A stretch of 64,000 bases of DNA from Hydrogenophaga sp. NFH-34 (GTDB lineage: Bacteria > Pseudomonadota > Gammaproteobacteria > Burkholderiales > Burkholderiaceae_C): positions 101,102 to 165,101 of the forward strand of contig NZ_JACBGE010000012.1 in assembly GCF_021401345.1 (NCBI RefSeq), read 5' to 3'. Position 1 is the stretch's first letter. The number at the start of each line of letters is the position of its first letter. The position numbers were made by a program, and so were the translations under genes. This document shows, piece after piece, positions 26,502 through 34,010 of the stretch. Under the pieces are notes generated by a model. That model saw only the letters and a list, made by a program, of their open reading frames with translations, was not told the DNA's origin and ran no database searches.

Positions 26502-27664
26502 GCGTTGCCTTCCTTGATCTGCATAGGTTCTTCTTCCGAATCGTCTTCGCCGGTCACAGCGCGGGCCTCGGGCGTCAGGGGCACCGACAGGATGACCGAC
26601 GTGCCGCGCGGGCCGGAGCTGACGTCGAGCCAGCCATCCACCTTGTGCGCACGCTCATGCAAGCCCAGCAGCCCGAAGGATTTGGCCTTGCGCCGCTCCT
26701 GCTCGGTCATGCCGCGGCCGTTGTCGCTCACCTCCAGCGTCAGCACCCCTTCGCGGTCGCTGAGGTCGATCTCCACACTGCTGGCCATCGCGTGTTTGGC
26801 GACATTGGTCAGCGCCTCCTGCGCCGTCCGGTAGGCCACGAGCTGCACGTCGCGCGGCACGTCCAGGGTTTCCGAAGACGTGCGCACGCCCACCCGCAGG
26901 CCCGTGCGCCGCTCGAAATTCGTGCCCAGCCACTGCACCGCCGCCACCAGCCCCTGGTCGAGGATGGGTGGGCGCAGGTTCATCATGATGCGCTGGCTGG
27001 CTTCCAGCGCGTGGCGCAGCATCTCCAGCGCCGTGTCCATGTGCTGCTTGAGATCCGGATCGGTGGTGCGCCGCGCCACCCACGACAGGTCCAGCCGCAC
27101 GGCCGCCAGCGCGCCGCCGATGTCGTCGTGGATCTCGCGTGCGATGTCGGCACGCTCGCGTTCGATGCTGGTCTGCAAGTGTTCCGCCAGCTCGCCCAGG
27201 CGGCGCTGCGATGCCGCCAGTTCGGCGTCGGAGCGGGTGCGGGCCTGCCGCGCGCGGCTGACCTCGATGGCCCGCTCGATCACGTGGGCCAGGCGGGTCA
27301 TGTTGTCCTTGAGCAGGTAATCGCTGATGCCGCGGTGCATGGCCTCCACCGCCGCGGCCTCGCCGATCGCGCCGGACAGCACCACGAAAGGCAGCGGCTG
27401 CGCGCGCTGGCGCACCAGTTCCCAGGCGTCGAGGCCGGTAAAACCCGGCAGGTGGTAGTCGGCCAGCACGATGTCGTGGTGGCCGTGGTCGAGTTCGCGC
27501 TCGAAATCGGGCAGGGTATCCACCAGGGTCAGCTCGCAGGCCACGTGGCTGCGCTGCAGCGCGAACTTCACCAGCGCGTGGTCGACACGGGAATCCTCCA
27601 GGTGCAGGATGCGGATGACGTGGGCAGTCTGGAATTCCGGCAAAGCACTCATGGACATGGGCAT
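26498..27664 (-). CDS. Soluble receiver-histidine kinase (REC-HisKA_3-HATPase)
   Basis: A 388-residue cytoplasmic kinase without membrane segments. The order is reversed relative to most hybrids: an N-terminal receiver (HLEDSRVDHALVKFALQ, phosphoacceptor in IVLADYHLPGFTGLDAW), a coiled linker, a HisKA_3 dimerisation domain with the His in ADIAREIHDDIGGALAAV, and a NarX-type ATPase (EALTNVAKHA, VSDNGRGM, GLLGLHERAHKVDGWL). Input may therefore come by phosphotransfer to its receiver. Three in-frame ATG codons (27664, 27658, 27652) compete as start. Partner regulator overlaps by 4 bp. Confidence 0.88.
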   Translation of the reverse strand: MPMSMSALPEFQTAHVIRILHLEDSRVDHALVKFALQRSHVACELTLVDTLPDFERELDHGHHDIVLADYHLPGFTGLDAWELVRQRAQPLPFVVLSGAIGEAAAVEAMHRGISDYLLKDNMTRLAHVIERAIEVSRARQARTRSDAELAASQRRLGELAEHLQTSIERERADIAREIHDDIGGALAAVRLDLSWVARRTTDPDLKQHMDTALEMLRHALEASQRIMMNLRPPILDQGLVAAVQWLGTNFERRTGLRVGVRTSSETLDVPRDVQLVAYRTAQEALTNVAKHAMASSVEIDLSDREGVLTLEVSDNGRGMTEQERRKAKSFGLLGLHERAHKVDGWLDVSSGPRGTSVILSVPLTPEARAVTGEDDSEEEPMQIKEGNA

Positions 27665-27702
27665 CGAGGCGACCAGTGGCGCTGTTCGGCGCAAAAAGGT
27701 GC

Positions 27703-27729
27703 TGAATTTGCGGTGTTATTAGCCGATAT
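27703..27729 (+). promoter_or_regulatory. Sigma-28-type promoter of the CheZ-like gene
   Basis: TGAATTTG, 11 bp, GCCGATAT. The -10 box matches GCCGATAA at 7 of 8 and spacing is exact; the -35 box is moderate. Predicted start of transcription is about 27735, with a 65-nt leader to the ATG at 27801. Confidence 0.6.
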
Positions 27730-27800
27730 AGGCGTCAGGGGATGCCGAAAATTGTAAGTGCGCAAGGCTCCGGCCCCCAGCCCTTCATCGAGTGCCACCC

Positions 27801-28235
27801 ATGGAACAGCCTCCGAACCAGCCCACCCTGGCCCTGCCCGTGCAGGCCGTGGCCGATCTCCAGGATGCCCTGCTCATGGCCATGACCGACCTGCAGCGGC
27901 TTGAAGGCCTGCTCGACCACGCCACCGGCAATCTGCTGGAACGCTTCAGTACCGCCAACCGGGCCCTGGCGCAACTGGCCCGCCACGACGACCAGGAGTT
28001 GCAGCAGATTCGCCAGACCCTGCACCAGGCGGTGACCGAATTGCAGTTTCACGACATGGCCACCCAGTTGATCACCCACACCGGCAAGGTGCTGCAAGGC
28101 TGCGCCTGGCGGCTGGCCGACGAGGCGATGGAACCGGAAGAGGACGAAATCCCCCTGTGCCTCAACCCGATGCCCGACCGCCCCAGCCCGGTCACCCAGG
28201 GCGAGATGGACGCCGGCTCCGTGGAGCTGTTTTAA
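27801..28235 (+). CDS. Small CheZ-like protein upstream of cheY-cheA
   Basis: A 144-residue helical protein of no named family that I recognise. The segment ELQFHDMATQLITHTGKVLQ is strikingly like the catalytic helix of CheZ, with the acidic residue at D85 and glutamine at Q89 in the same D-x-x-x-Q spacing as D134/Q138 of the CheZ in this window. It lacks the CheZ C-terminal CheY-binding helix and ends in an acidic/Pro tail. A sigma-28 promoter precedes it and cheY follows 46 bp later, so a role in chemotaxis, perhaps as a second CheY-P phosphatase, is inferred. Confidence 0.75.
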   Translation: MEQPPNQPTLALPVQAVADLQDALLMAMTDLQRLEGLLDHATGNLLERFSTANRALAQLARHDDQELQQIRQTLHQAVTELQFHDMATQLITHTGKVLQGCAWRLADEAMEPEEDEIPLCLNPMPDRPSPVTQGEMDAGSVELF

Positions 28236-28260
28236 AGGCCCGGGCAGCGGCTGCCGATAA
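28233..28260 (+). promoter_or_regulatory. Sigma-28-type promoter of cheY-cheA
   Basis: TAAAGGCC, 12 bp, GCCGATAA. The -10 box is a perfect consensus match, and the TAAA core of the -35 box overlaps the stop codon of the CheZ-like gene. Predicted leader about 15-20 nt. Confidence 0.65.
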
Positions 28261-28281
28261 GTACGGAATACGGAGTACACC

Positions 28282-28644
28282 ATGCGATCGATTCTTGCCG
28301 TCGACGATTCGGCTTCCATGCGGAAGATGGTTTCGTTCACGCTCACCGGCGCCGGTTTTCACGTCGTGGAGGCGGTTGACGGACAGGATGCCCTGGAAAA
28401 GGCCCAGACCCACGCCATCGACCTGGTGCTGACCGACCAGAACATGCCCCGCCTGGACGGTCTGGGGCTGACACGCAAGCTGCGTGAACAGCCGAAGTTC
28501 CAGTCCACCCCCATCCTCATCCTGACCACCGAATCGAGCGACCAGATGAAACAGGCGGGCCGCGCCGCCGGTGCCACCGGCTGGCTGGTCAAGCCGTTCG
28601 ATCCGGGCCGCCTGATCGAGGTCATTCACAAAGTCATCCGATGA
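28282..28644 (+). CDS. cheY: CheY-type single-domain response regulator (copy 2)
   Basis: A 120-residue receiver with the acidic pair D8/D9 (LAVDDSASMRKM), phosphoacceptor D52 (TDQNMPRLDG), T82/T83 and K104 (WLVKPFD). It differs from copy 1 in lacking the FliM-contacting AEARKED type loop (here TTESSDQMK). Lying between the CheZ-like gene and cheA it is the likely direct CheA partner, possibly as a phosphate sink or specific output. Confidence 0.93.
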   Translation: MRSILAVDDSASMRKMVSFTLTGAGFHVVEAVDGQDALEKAQTHAIDLVLTDQNMPRLDGLGLTRKLREQPKFQSTPILILTTESSDQMKQAGRAAGATGWLVKPFDPGRLIEVIHKVIR

Positions 28645-28673
28645 CGCACCGGCACCGGTAGCAGGAGACACCC

Positions 28674-30803
28674 ATGGGTGACATGATGAACGAGAGCCAA
28701 AACCTGGGCGGCAACATCGACCTGACCCAGTTCTACCAAATCTTCTTCGAAGAGGCGGGCGAAAACCTGGAGCAGATGGAGCAGATGCTCCTGGCGCTCA
28801 ACCTGGAGGCCGCCGACGACGAAGAGCTCAACGCAATCTTCCGCTGCGCGCACTCCATCAAGGGCGGCGCGGCCACGTTCGGCTTTGCCGACGTCGCCGA
28901 GCTCACGCACCGCATGGAGTCCCTGCTGGACAAATTGCGGCGCCACGAGTTGCAGCCCACGGCCCCCATGGTGGACGTGCTGCTCGAATCCTCCGACGCG
29001 CTCAAGCTGCTGCTGGCCCGCCACGCGGGGCAGGCGGTGGACCCGCCGGCCACCGCCTCGCTGGTCGACCGCATCTACGCCCTCACCCACGCCGAAGGCA
29101 CCGCGGCGCCTGCCCCGGCCGCGGTGGTGGCCGCGCCACCACCGGCGCCCGTGGCGGCCCCCGAACCACCGCCCCCGGCCGCTGCACCGGCACCCGCCGG
29201 CCAGCGGCGCCTGCGCATCGACATCGGGCCGCTGGACAACCTGGCACTGGCCGACGGCATTGCCGAACTGTTCCGCGACATCGAAGGCCTGGGCACGATC
29301 GAGCCGCAGACCGGTGGCAAAGAACGGCACCGCGTGTTTCTGGTGACCACGACGTCGAGCGACAGCGACCTGCTGGACCTGTTCACCTTCCACGTCAGCC
29401 GCGAACAGATCCGCCTCACCGACCTGGCCACCACCGCCGCCCCGGCCCCCAGCCCCGAGCCAGCCGCCGCCGCTGCGGCCGACTTCGGCTTTTTCGACGG
29501 CGCGCCCGGCCTGCCGGCGGCGCCCGCGAGCGAACCGCCGGCGGTCGCCGCCCCGGCGCCCGTCGAAGCCACCCCGGCACCGGTCGCCCCCGCCCGTCAG
29601 GCGGCCAAAGCCACTGCGCCCAGTGCGGCAGCGCCGGAATCGAGCACGCTGCGCGTGTCGGTGAGCAAGGTCGACCAGCTCATCAACCTGGTGGGCGAAC
29701 TGGTCATCACCCAGGCCATGCTCGCGCAGAAGAGCCGCGAACTGGACGTGAGCGCCAACCAGCCCCTGCTGGCCGGCCTGGCCGACCTGGACCGCAACAC
29801 CCGCGACCTGCAGGAAGCGGTGATGTCGATCCGCATGATCCCGATGTCGGTGGTGTTCAGCCGCTTCCCGCGCATGTTGCGCGACCTGGCCGGCAAGCTG
29901 GGCAAGAAGGTCGAGCTGATCACGCATGGCGAAGCCACCGAGCTGGACAAGGGCCTGATCGAGAAGATCACCGATCCGCTCACGCACCTGATCCGCAACA
30001 GCTGCGACCACGGTATCGAAATGCCCGAAGAGCGCCTGGCCAAGGGCAAGACCGAACACGGCACCATCACGCTGTCGGCCTCGCACCAGGGCGGCAGCAT
30101 CCTGATCGAAGTGCGCGACGACGGCAAGGGCCTTTCGCGCGAAAAACTGCTGAAGAAAGCGCGCGAAAAAGGCATGGACGCTCCCGACACCCTCAGCGAT
30201 GCCGAGGTGTGGAACCTGATCATGGCGCCCGGTTTCTCCACCGCCGAGGTGGTGACCGACGTCTCGGGCCGCGGCGTCGGCATGGACGTGGTCAAGAAGA
30301 ACATCGCCTCGCTGGGTGGCACGGTGGAAATCGATTCCGCCGAAGGCTACGGCATGAGCGTCAAGGTGCGGCTGCCGCTGACCCTGGCCATCATGGACGG
30401 CATGAGCGTGCGCGTCGGCCAGGAAACCTACATCCTGCCGCTGTCGTCGGTGATCGAGTCCTTCCAGGTCCAGCCGGGGCACATCAACACCGTGGCCCAG
30501 GGCGCGCGCCTGGTGAAGGTGCGCGAGGAATACATGCCGGTGATCGCGCTGGAGCAGGTGTTCGACGTGCCCCGCTTCGACGATGACGCGCCGTCCACTC
30601 CGATCATGGTCGTGGTCGAGGCCGAGGGCTCGCGCGCCGGCATGCTGGTCGACGAACTGCTCGGCCAGCAGCAGGTGGTCATCAAGAACCTCGAAACCAA
30701 CTACCGCAAAGTGCCCAACGTCTCGGGCGCCACCATCCTCGGCGATGGCCATGTGGCGCTCATTCTGGACACCTCGGGTCTTGTCAGGCGTTCGCGTCAC
30801 TGA
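28674..30803 (+). CDS. cheA: CheA, chemotaxis histidine kinase
   Basis: Kinase that couples chemoreceptors to CheY and CheB. The 709 residues comprise the Hpt domain with phospho-His H60 (RCAHSIKGGAATFG), an Ala/Pro linker, a P2-like domain (about 180-255), a second Ala/Pro linker, P3 dimerisation (KVDQLINLVGELVITQAML, from 325), the ATPase P4 (LIRNSCDHGIE near 440, DDGKG near 482, GFSTAE, GRGVGMDVV) and the CheW-like P5 (from 575). A strong AGGAG site precedes the ATG. No cheW is in the cluster, so its adapter must be encoded elsewhere. Confidence 0.97.
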   Translation: MGDMMNESQNLGGNIDLTQFYQIFFEEAGENLEQMEQMLLALNLEAADDEELNAIFRCAHSIKGGAATFGFADVAELTHRMESLLDKLRRHELQPTAPMVDVLLESSDALKLLLARHAGQAVDPPATASLVDRIYALTHAEGTAAPAPAAVVAAPPPAPVAAPEPPPPAAAPAPAGQRRLRIDIGPLDNLALADGIAELFRDIEGLGTIEPQTGGKERHRVFLVTTTSSDSDLLDLFTFHVSREQIRLTDLATTAAPAPSPEPAAAAAADFGFFDGAPGLPAAPASEPPAVAAPAPVEATPAPVAPARQAAKATAPSAAAPESSTLRVSVSKVDQLINLVGELVITQAMLAQKSRELDVSANQPLLAGLADLDRNTRDLQEAVMSIRMIPMSVVFSRFPRMLRDLAGKLGKKVELITHGEATELDKGLIEKITDPLTHLIRNSCDHGIEMPEERLAKGKTEHGTITLSASHQGGSILIEVRDDGKGLSREKLLKKAREKGMDAPDTLSDAEVWNLIMAPGFSTAEVVTDVSGRGVGMDVVKKNIASLGGTVEIDSAEGYGMSVKVRLPLTLAIMDGMSVRVGQETYILPLSSVIESFQVQPGHINTVAQGARLVKVREEYMPVIALEQVFDVPRFDDDAPSTPIMVVVEAEGSRAGMLVDELLGQQQVVIKNLETNYRKVPNVSGATILGDGHVALILDTSGLVRRSRH

Positions 30804-30805
30804 TC

Positions 30806-31699
30806 ATGAAACCCCATGCGGCGGCAACGCACTCGCCAGGCCGGACCGGCGTCGCCGGGGGTCTGGCCTTGCCGGACGACGGCGGCCCCGTGGCCGAAGG
30901 CCGCGAGTTCGTGTGGTCGAACGCGGACTTCAACCGCATCAAGGCGCTGATCTACCAAAAGGCCGGCATCAGCCTGCACGATGGCAAACACGCCATGGTC
31001 TACAGCCGCGTCTCGCGCCGGCTGCGGGAAACCGGCCACAACAGCTTTCGCGACTACCTCGATGTGCTCGAACGCAGCGACGGTCCGGAGTGGCAGGAAT
31101 TCATCAACGCGCTGACCACCAACCTCACCTCGTTCTTCCGCGAACAGCACCACTTCGACATCCTGGCGCAGTTGCTGGCCTCGCGCCGCCAGCAGCCCTG
31201 GCGCATCTGGTGCGCCGCCGCATCCACCGGGGAAGAGCCGTATTCGATCGCGATCACGGCCGCCGAGGCTCTGGGCATGGGTGGGCAGTTCCAGGTGGTG
31301 TGCAGCGACATCGACACCAAGGTGCTGGCAACCGCCGCCAAGGGCATCTACCGGCTCGACGGCGTCAAGGGGCTGAGCCAGGAGCGGCTGCAGCGGTTTT
31401 TCATGCGCGGCAGGGGCGCCAACGAAGGGCTGTTCCGGGTCAAGCCCGACCTGCAGAAACACGTGGAGTTCCGCGTCATCAACCTCATCGAAGAGCTGCC
31501 GCTGCGCGACGCCTTCGACGTGGTGTTCTGCCGCAACGTGATGATCTATTTCGATGGCCCGACCCAGCGGCAGGTGCTCGAACGCATCCACCGGGTGATG
31601 AAGCCCGGGGGCATGCTGTTCGTCGGCCACGCCGAGAACTTCAGCGATGCACGGCTGCTGTTCAGCCTGCGCGGAAAGACGGTGTATGAACGCCTATGA
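30806..31699 (+). CDS. cheR: CheR, chemoreceptor methyltransferase
   Basis: SAM-dependent glutamate methyltransferase for receptor adaptation. The 297 residues contain the N-terminal helical domain, TSFFREQHHFDIL, the SAM site WCAAASTGEEPYSIAI near 135-150, and DVVFCRNVMIYFD near 242-254. It starts 2 bp after cheA and overlaps cheD by 14 bp. Confidence 0.96.
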   Translation: MKPHAAATHSPGRTGVAGGLALPDDGGPVAEGREFVWSNADFNRIKALIYQKAGISLHDGKHAMVYSRVSRRLRETGHNSFRDYLDVLERSDGPEWQEFINALTTNLTSFFREQHHFDILAQLLASRRQQPWRIWCAAASTGEEPYSIAITAAEALGMGGQFQVVCSDIDTKVLATAAKGIYRLDGVKGLSQERLQRFFMRGRGANEGLFRVKPDLQKHVEFRVINLIEELPLRDAFDVVFCRNVMIYFDGPTQRQVLERIHRVMKPGGMLFVGHAENFSDARLLFSLRGKTVYERL

Positions 31700-32360
31700 A
31701 TCCACGCTGCCCGGGCACTCTCCGGCGGTTGCTGGCGTGTCGGCCCGCAGCAGCCTCGAAGCCCTGAAGGCACGCCCGCGCAAGCCGGGCGAAGCCTCGT
31801 TCTTCTATCACGACCACCATTTCAAGCACGACGCGGTCAAGGTGCTGCCCGGCGAGTACTACGTCACCAGCGACGACCTGCTGATCATGACCGTGCTCGG
31901 CTCGTGCATCGCCGCCTGCATCTGGGACCCGCGCGTGCGCGTGGGTGGCATGAACCATTTCATGCTGCCCGAAGGCGGCGCCGACACCTCCGGCCGCTAC
32001 GGCTCCTACGCGATGGAACTGCTCATCAACGAAATGATGAAGCTCGGCGCCCGGCGCGAACACATGCAGGCCAAGGTCTTCGGCGGCGGGCAGGTGATGC
32101 ACAGCTTCACCACGATGAACGTGGGTGAGCGCAACACGCAGTTCGTGCTCGACTACCTCAAGACCGAGCGCATTGCCATCGTTTCCAAGGATGTGCTGGA
32201 CATCTACCCGCGCAAGGTCTGCTACTTCCCGGCCACCGGCAAGGCGATGGTCAAGCGCCTGGCGCATTCGCATCCCGAAACGCTGGAATCCCAGGAACAC
32301 CGCGGCAATGCGGCTGTGGTGGTCACGGCCACGGCCGGCGGCTCGGTGGATCTGTTCTGA
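31686..32360 (+). CDS. cheD: CheD, receptor glutamine deamidase
   Basis: Deamidates receptor glutamines and, in some bacteria, partners CheC. The 224 residues carry the catalytic Cys in [13 protein letters not shown] and the catalytic His in [11 protein letters not shown], with the KVFGGGQVM motif. The ATG at 31686 overlaps the cheR end; an earlier in-frame ATG at 31647 would overlap cheR further and is less likely. Confidence 0.95.
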   Translation: MNAYESTLPGHSPAVAGVSARSSLEALKARPRKPGEASFFYHDHHFKHDAVKVLPGEYYVTSDDLLIMTVLGSCIAACIWDPRVRVGGMNHFMLPEGGADTSGRYGSYAMELLINEMMKLGARREHMQAKVFGGGQVMHSFTTMNVGERNTQFVLDYLKTERIAIVSKDVLDIYPRKVCYFPATGKAMVKRLAHSHPETLESQEHRGNAAVVVTATAGGSVDLF

Positions 32361-32371
32361 GGGAGACAACA

Positions 32372-33469
32372 ATGACCCGAATCCGTGTGGTGGTGGTGGA
32401 CGACTCGGCCCTGGTGCGCAGCCTGCTGTCGGAAATCATCAACCGACAGAGCGACATGCAGTGCGTGGGCGCGGCCAGCGATCCGCTGGTGGCGCGCGAA
32501 ATGATCCGCGAGCTCAACCCCGACGTGATCACGCTCGACGTGGAAATGCCCCGCATGGACGGGCTGGAGTTTCTCTCGCGCCTGATGCGGCTGCGCCCGA
32601 TGCCGGTGGTGATGGTCTCCACCCTGACCGAGCAGGGCGCCGACATCACGCTGCGTGCGCTCGAAATGGGCGCCGTGGACTACGTGGCCAAGCCGCGCAT
32701 CGGCATCGCCAGCGGGCTCAACGAACTGGCCACCGACATCGTCGACAAGATCCGCATCGCCGCCAGCGCCCACGTCAAGCGCCTGGCGGCTCCACACGGC
32801 ACACCGGCCGCTGCAGGCCACGTCGAGGCTGGCGTGCCCGAAGTGCCGCGCGGGCCGCTGCCGCGCCTGTCGACCGAAAAAGTCATCTGCATCGGGGCGT
32901 CCACCGGCGGCACCGAAGCCATCCGCGAGGTGCTGACCCCGATGCCGGCCGACTCGCCGGCCATCGTCATCACCCAGCACATGCCGCCCGGCTTCACCAC
33001 CAGCTTCGCGGCGCGCCTGAACAGCCTGTGTCGCATCCGGGTGGCCGAAGCCCGCGACGGCGAGCGCATCCTGCCCGGCCACGCCTACATCGCACCCGGT
33101 GGCCGCCACCTGCGCATCGACCGCAGCGGCTCCAACTATGTCGCCGTGCTCGACGACACCGAACCGGTCAACCGCCACCGGCCCTCGGTGGAAATGCTCT
33201 TCCGCTCGGCCGCCCGCGTGCTCGGCCCCAACGCGCTGGGCGTGATGCTCACGGGCATGGGGGCCGACGGTGCGCAGGCGATGCGCGAAATGAAGGACGC
33301 CGGCAGCTACAACTACGTGCAGGACGAAGCCAGCTGCGTGGTCTTCGGCATGCCCCGCATGGCCATCCAGTTCGGCGCGGCGCACGAAGTGCTGCCCCTC
33401 AAACAGATTGCCCCGGCCCTGTTGAACCGCCTCGCCACCAGCCCCGGCAGCGTGCGCCACCGGATCTGA
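32372..33469 (+). CDS. cheB: CheB, receptor methylesterase/response regulator
   Basis: CheA-activated methylesterase. Of the 365 residues, 1-125 are a receiver (acidic pair D10/D11 in [12 protein letters not shown], phosphoacceptor D56 in [12 protein letters not shown]). The esterase domain has catalytic Ser in [12 protein letters not shown] (about 177), His in [13 protein letters not shown] (about 204) and Asp in [12 protein letters not shown] (about 299). A GAGGGAGA site precedes it. Last gene of the cheY-A-R-D-B operon. Confidence 0.97.
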   Translation: MTRIRVVVVDDSALVRSLLSEIINRQSDMQCVGAASDPLVAREMIRELNPDVITLDVEMPRMDGLEFLSRLMRLRPMPVVMVSTLTEQGADITLRALEMGAVDYVAKPRIGIASGLNELATDIVDKIRIAASAHVKRLAAPHGTPAAAGHVEAGVPEVPRGPLPRLSTEKVICIGASTGGTEAIREVLTPMPADSPAIVITQHMPPGFTTSFAARLNSLCRIRVAEARDGERILPGHAYIAPGGRHLRIDRSGSNYVAVLDDTEPVNRHRPSVEMLFRSAARVLGPNALGVMLTGMGADGAQAMREMKDAGSYNYVQDEASCVVFGMPRMAIQFGAAHEVLPLKQIAPALLNRLATSPGSVRHRI

Positions 33470-33500
33470 CCCCTCACCCCACCCACTCCGCGGAGTCCCC

Positions 33501-34010
33501 ATGAAAACCCGTCGCCAATTCGGCCATGCCGTCGTGCTGGCCTGCCTGTCGCTGTTCGCCCTCTCGGCCTGGTCGCTGGATGCGCCCCAGGAGCGCATCG
33601 TGCTCACCGTCACCGGCAAGATCACCGAGAAAAACACCCCCGACAGCGCCCGCTTCGACATGAAGATGATCGAAGCCCTGCCCCAGCACACCTTCACCAC
33701 CCGCACGCCCTGGTACGACCAGCCCGTGACCTTCACCGGTCCCCTGCTGTCGGACGTGCTGGCAGCCGTGAAGGCATCGGGCACCACGCTCTCGGCCACC
33801 GCGATCAACGACTACCGCATCAGCATCCCGCTCGCAGACGCCGCCCAGCACGGCGTCATCATGGCGCGGCTGCTCAACGGCAAGCCCATACCGGTGCGCG
33901 AAAAGGGCCCGCTGTTCATCGTCTACCCCTTCGACAGCAAAGCCGAACTGCGCACCTCGGTCTACTACGAGCGCTCGATCTGGCAGCTCAAGGCACTGGA
34001 CGTGCAGTGA
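33501..34010 (+). CDS. Exported molybdopterin-oxidoreductase-fold protein paired with a kinase
   Basis: A 169-residue protein with a Sec signal peptide (FGHAVVLACLSLFALSAWS, cleavage near 25). The mature part resembles the sulfite-oxidase/molybdopterin-binding fold: PVTFTGPLLSDVLAAV, ATAINDYRISIPLADA and KGPLFIVYPFDS. It is too short for an active molybdoenzyme and I see no convincing cofactor Cys, so a ligand- or redox-sensing role is inferred. Its stop overlaps the start of the hybrid kinase (ATGATG), which suggests a periplasmic sensor subunit for that kinase. Confidence 0.8.
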   Translation: MKTRRQFGHAVVLACLSLFALSAWSLDAPQERIVLTVTGKITEKNTPDSARFDMKMIEALPQHTFTTRTPWYDQPVTFTGPLLSDVLAAVKASGTTLSATAINDYRISIPLADAAQHGVIMARLLNGKPIPVREKGPLFIVYPFDSKAELRTSVYYERSIWQLKALDVQ

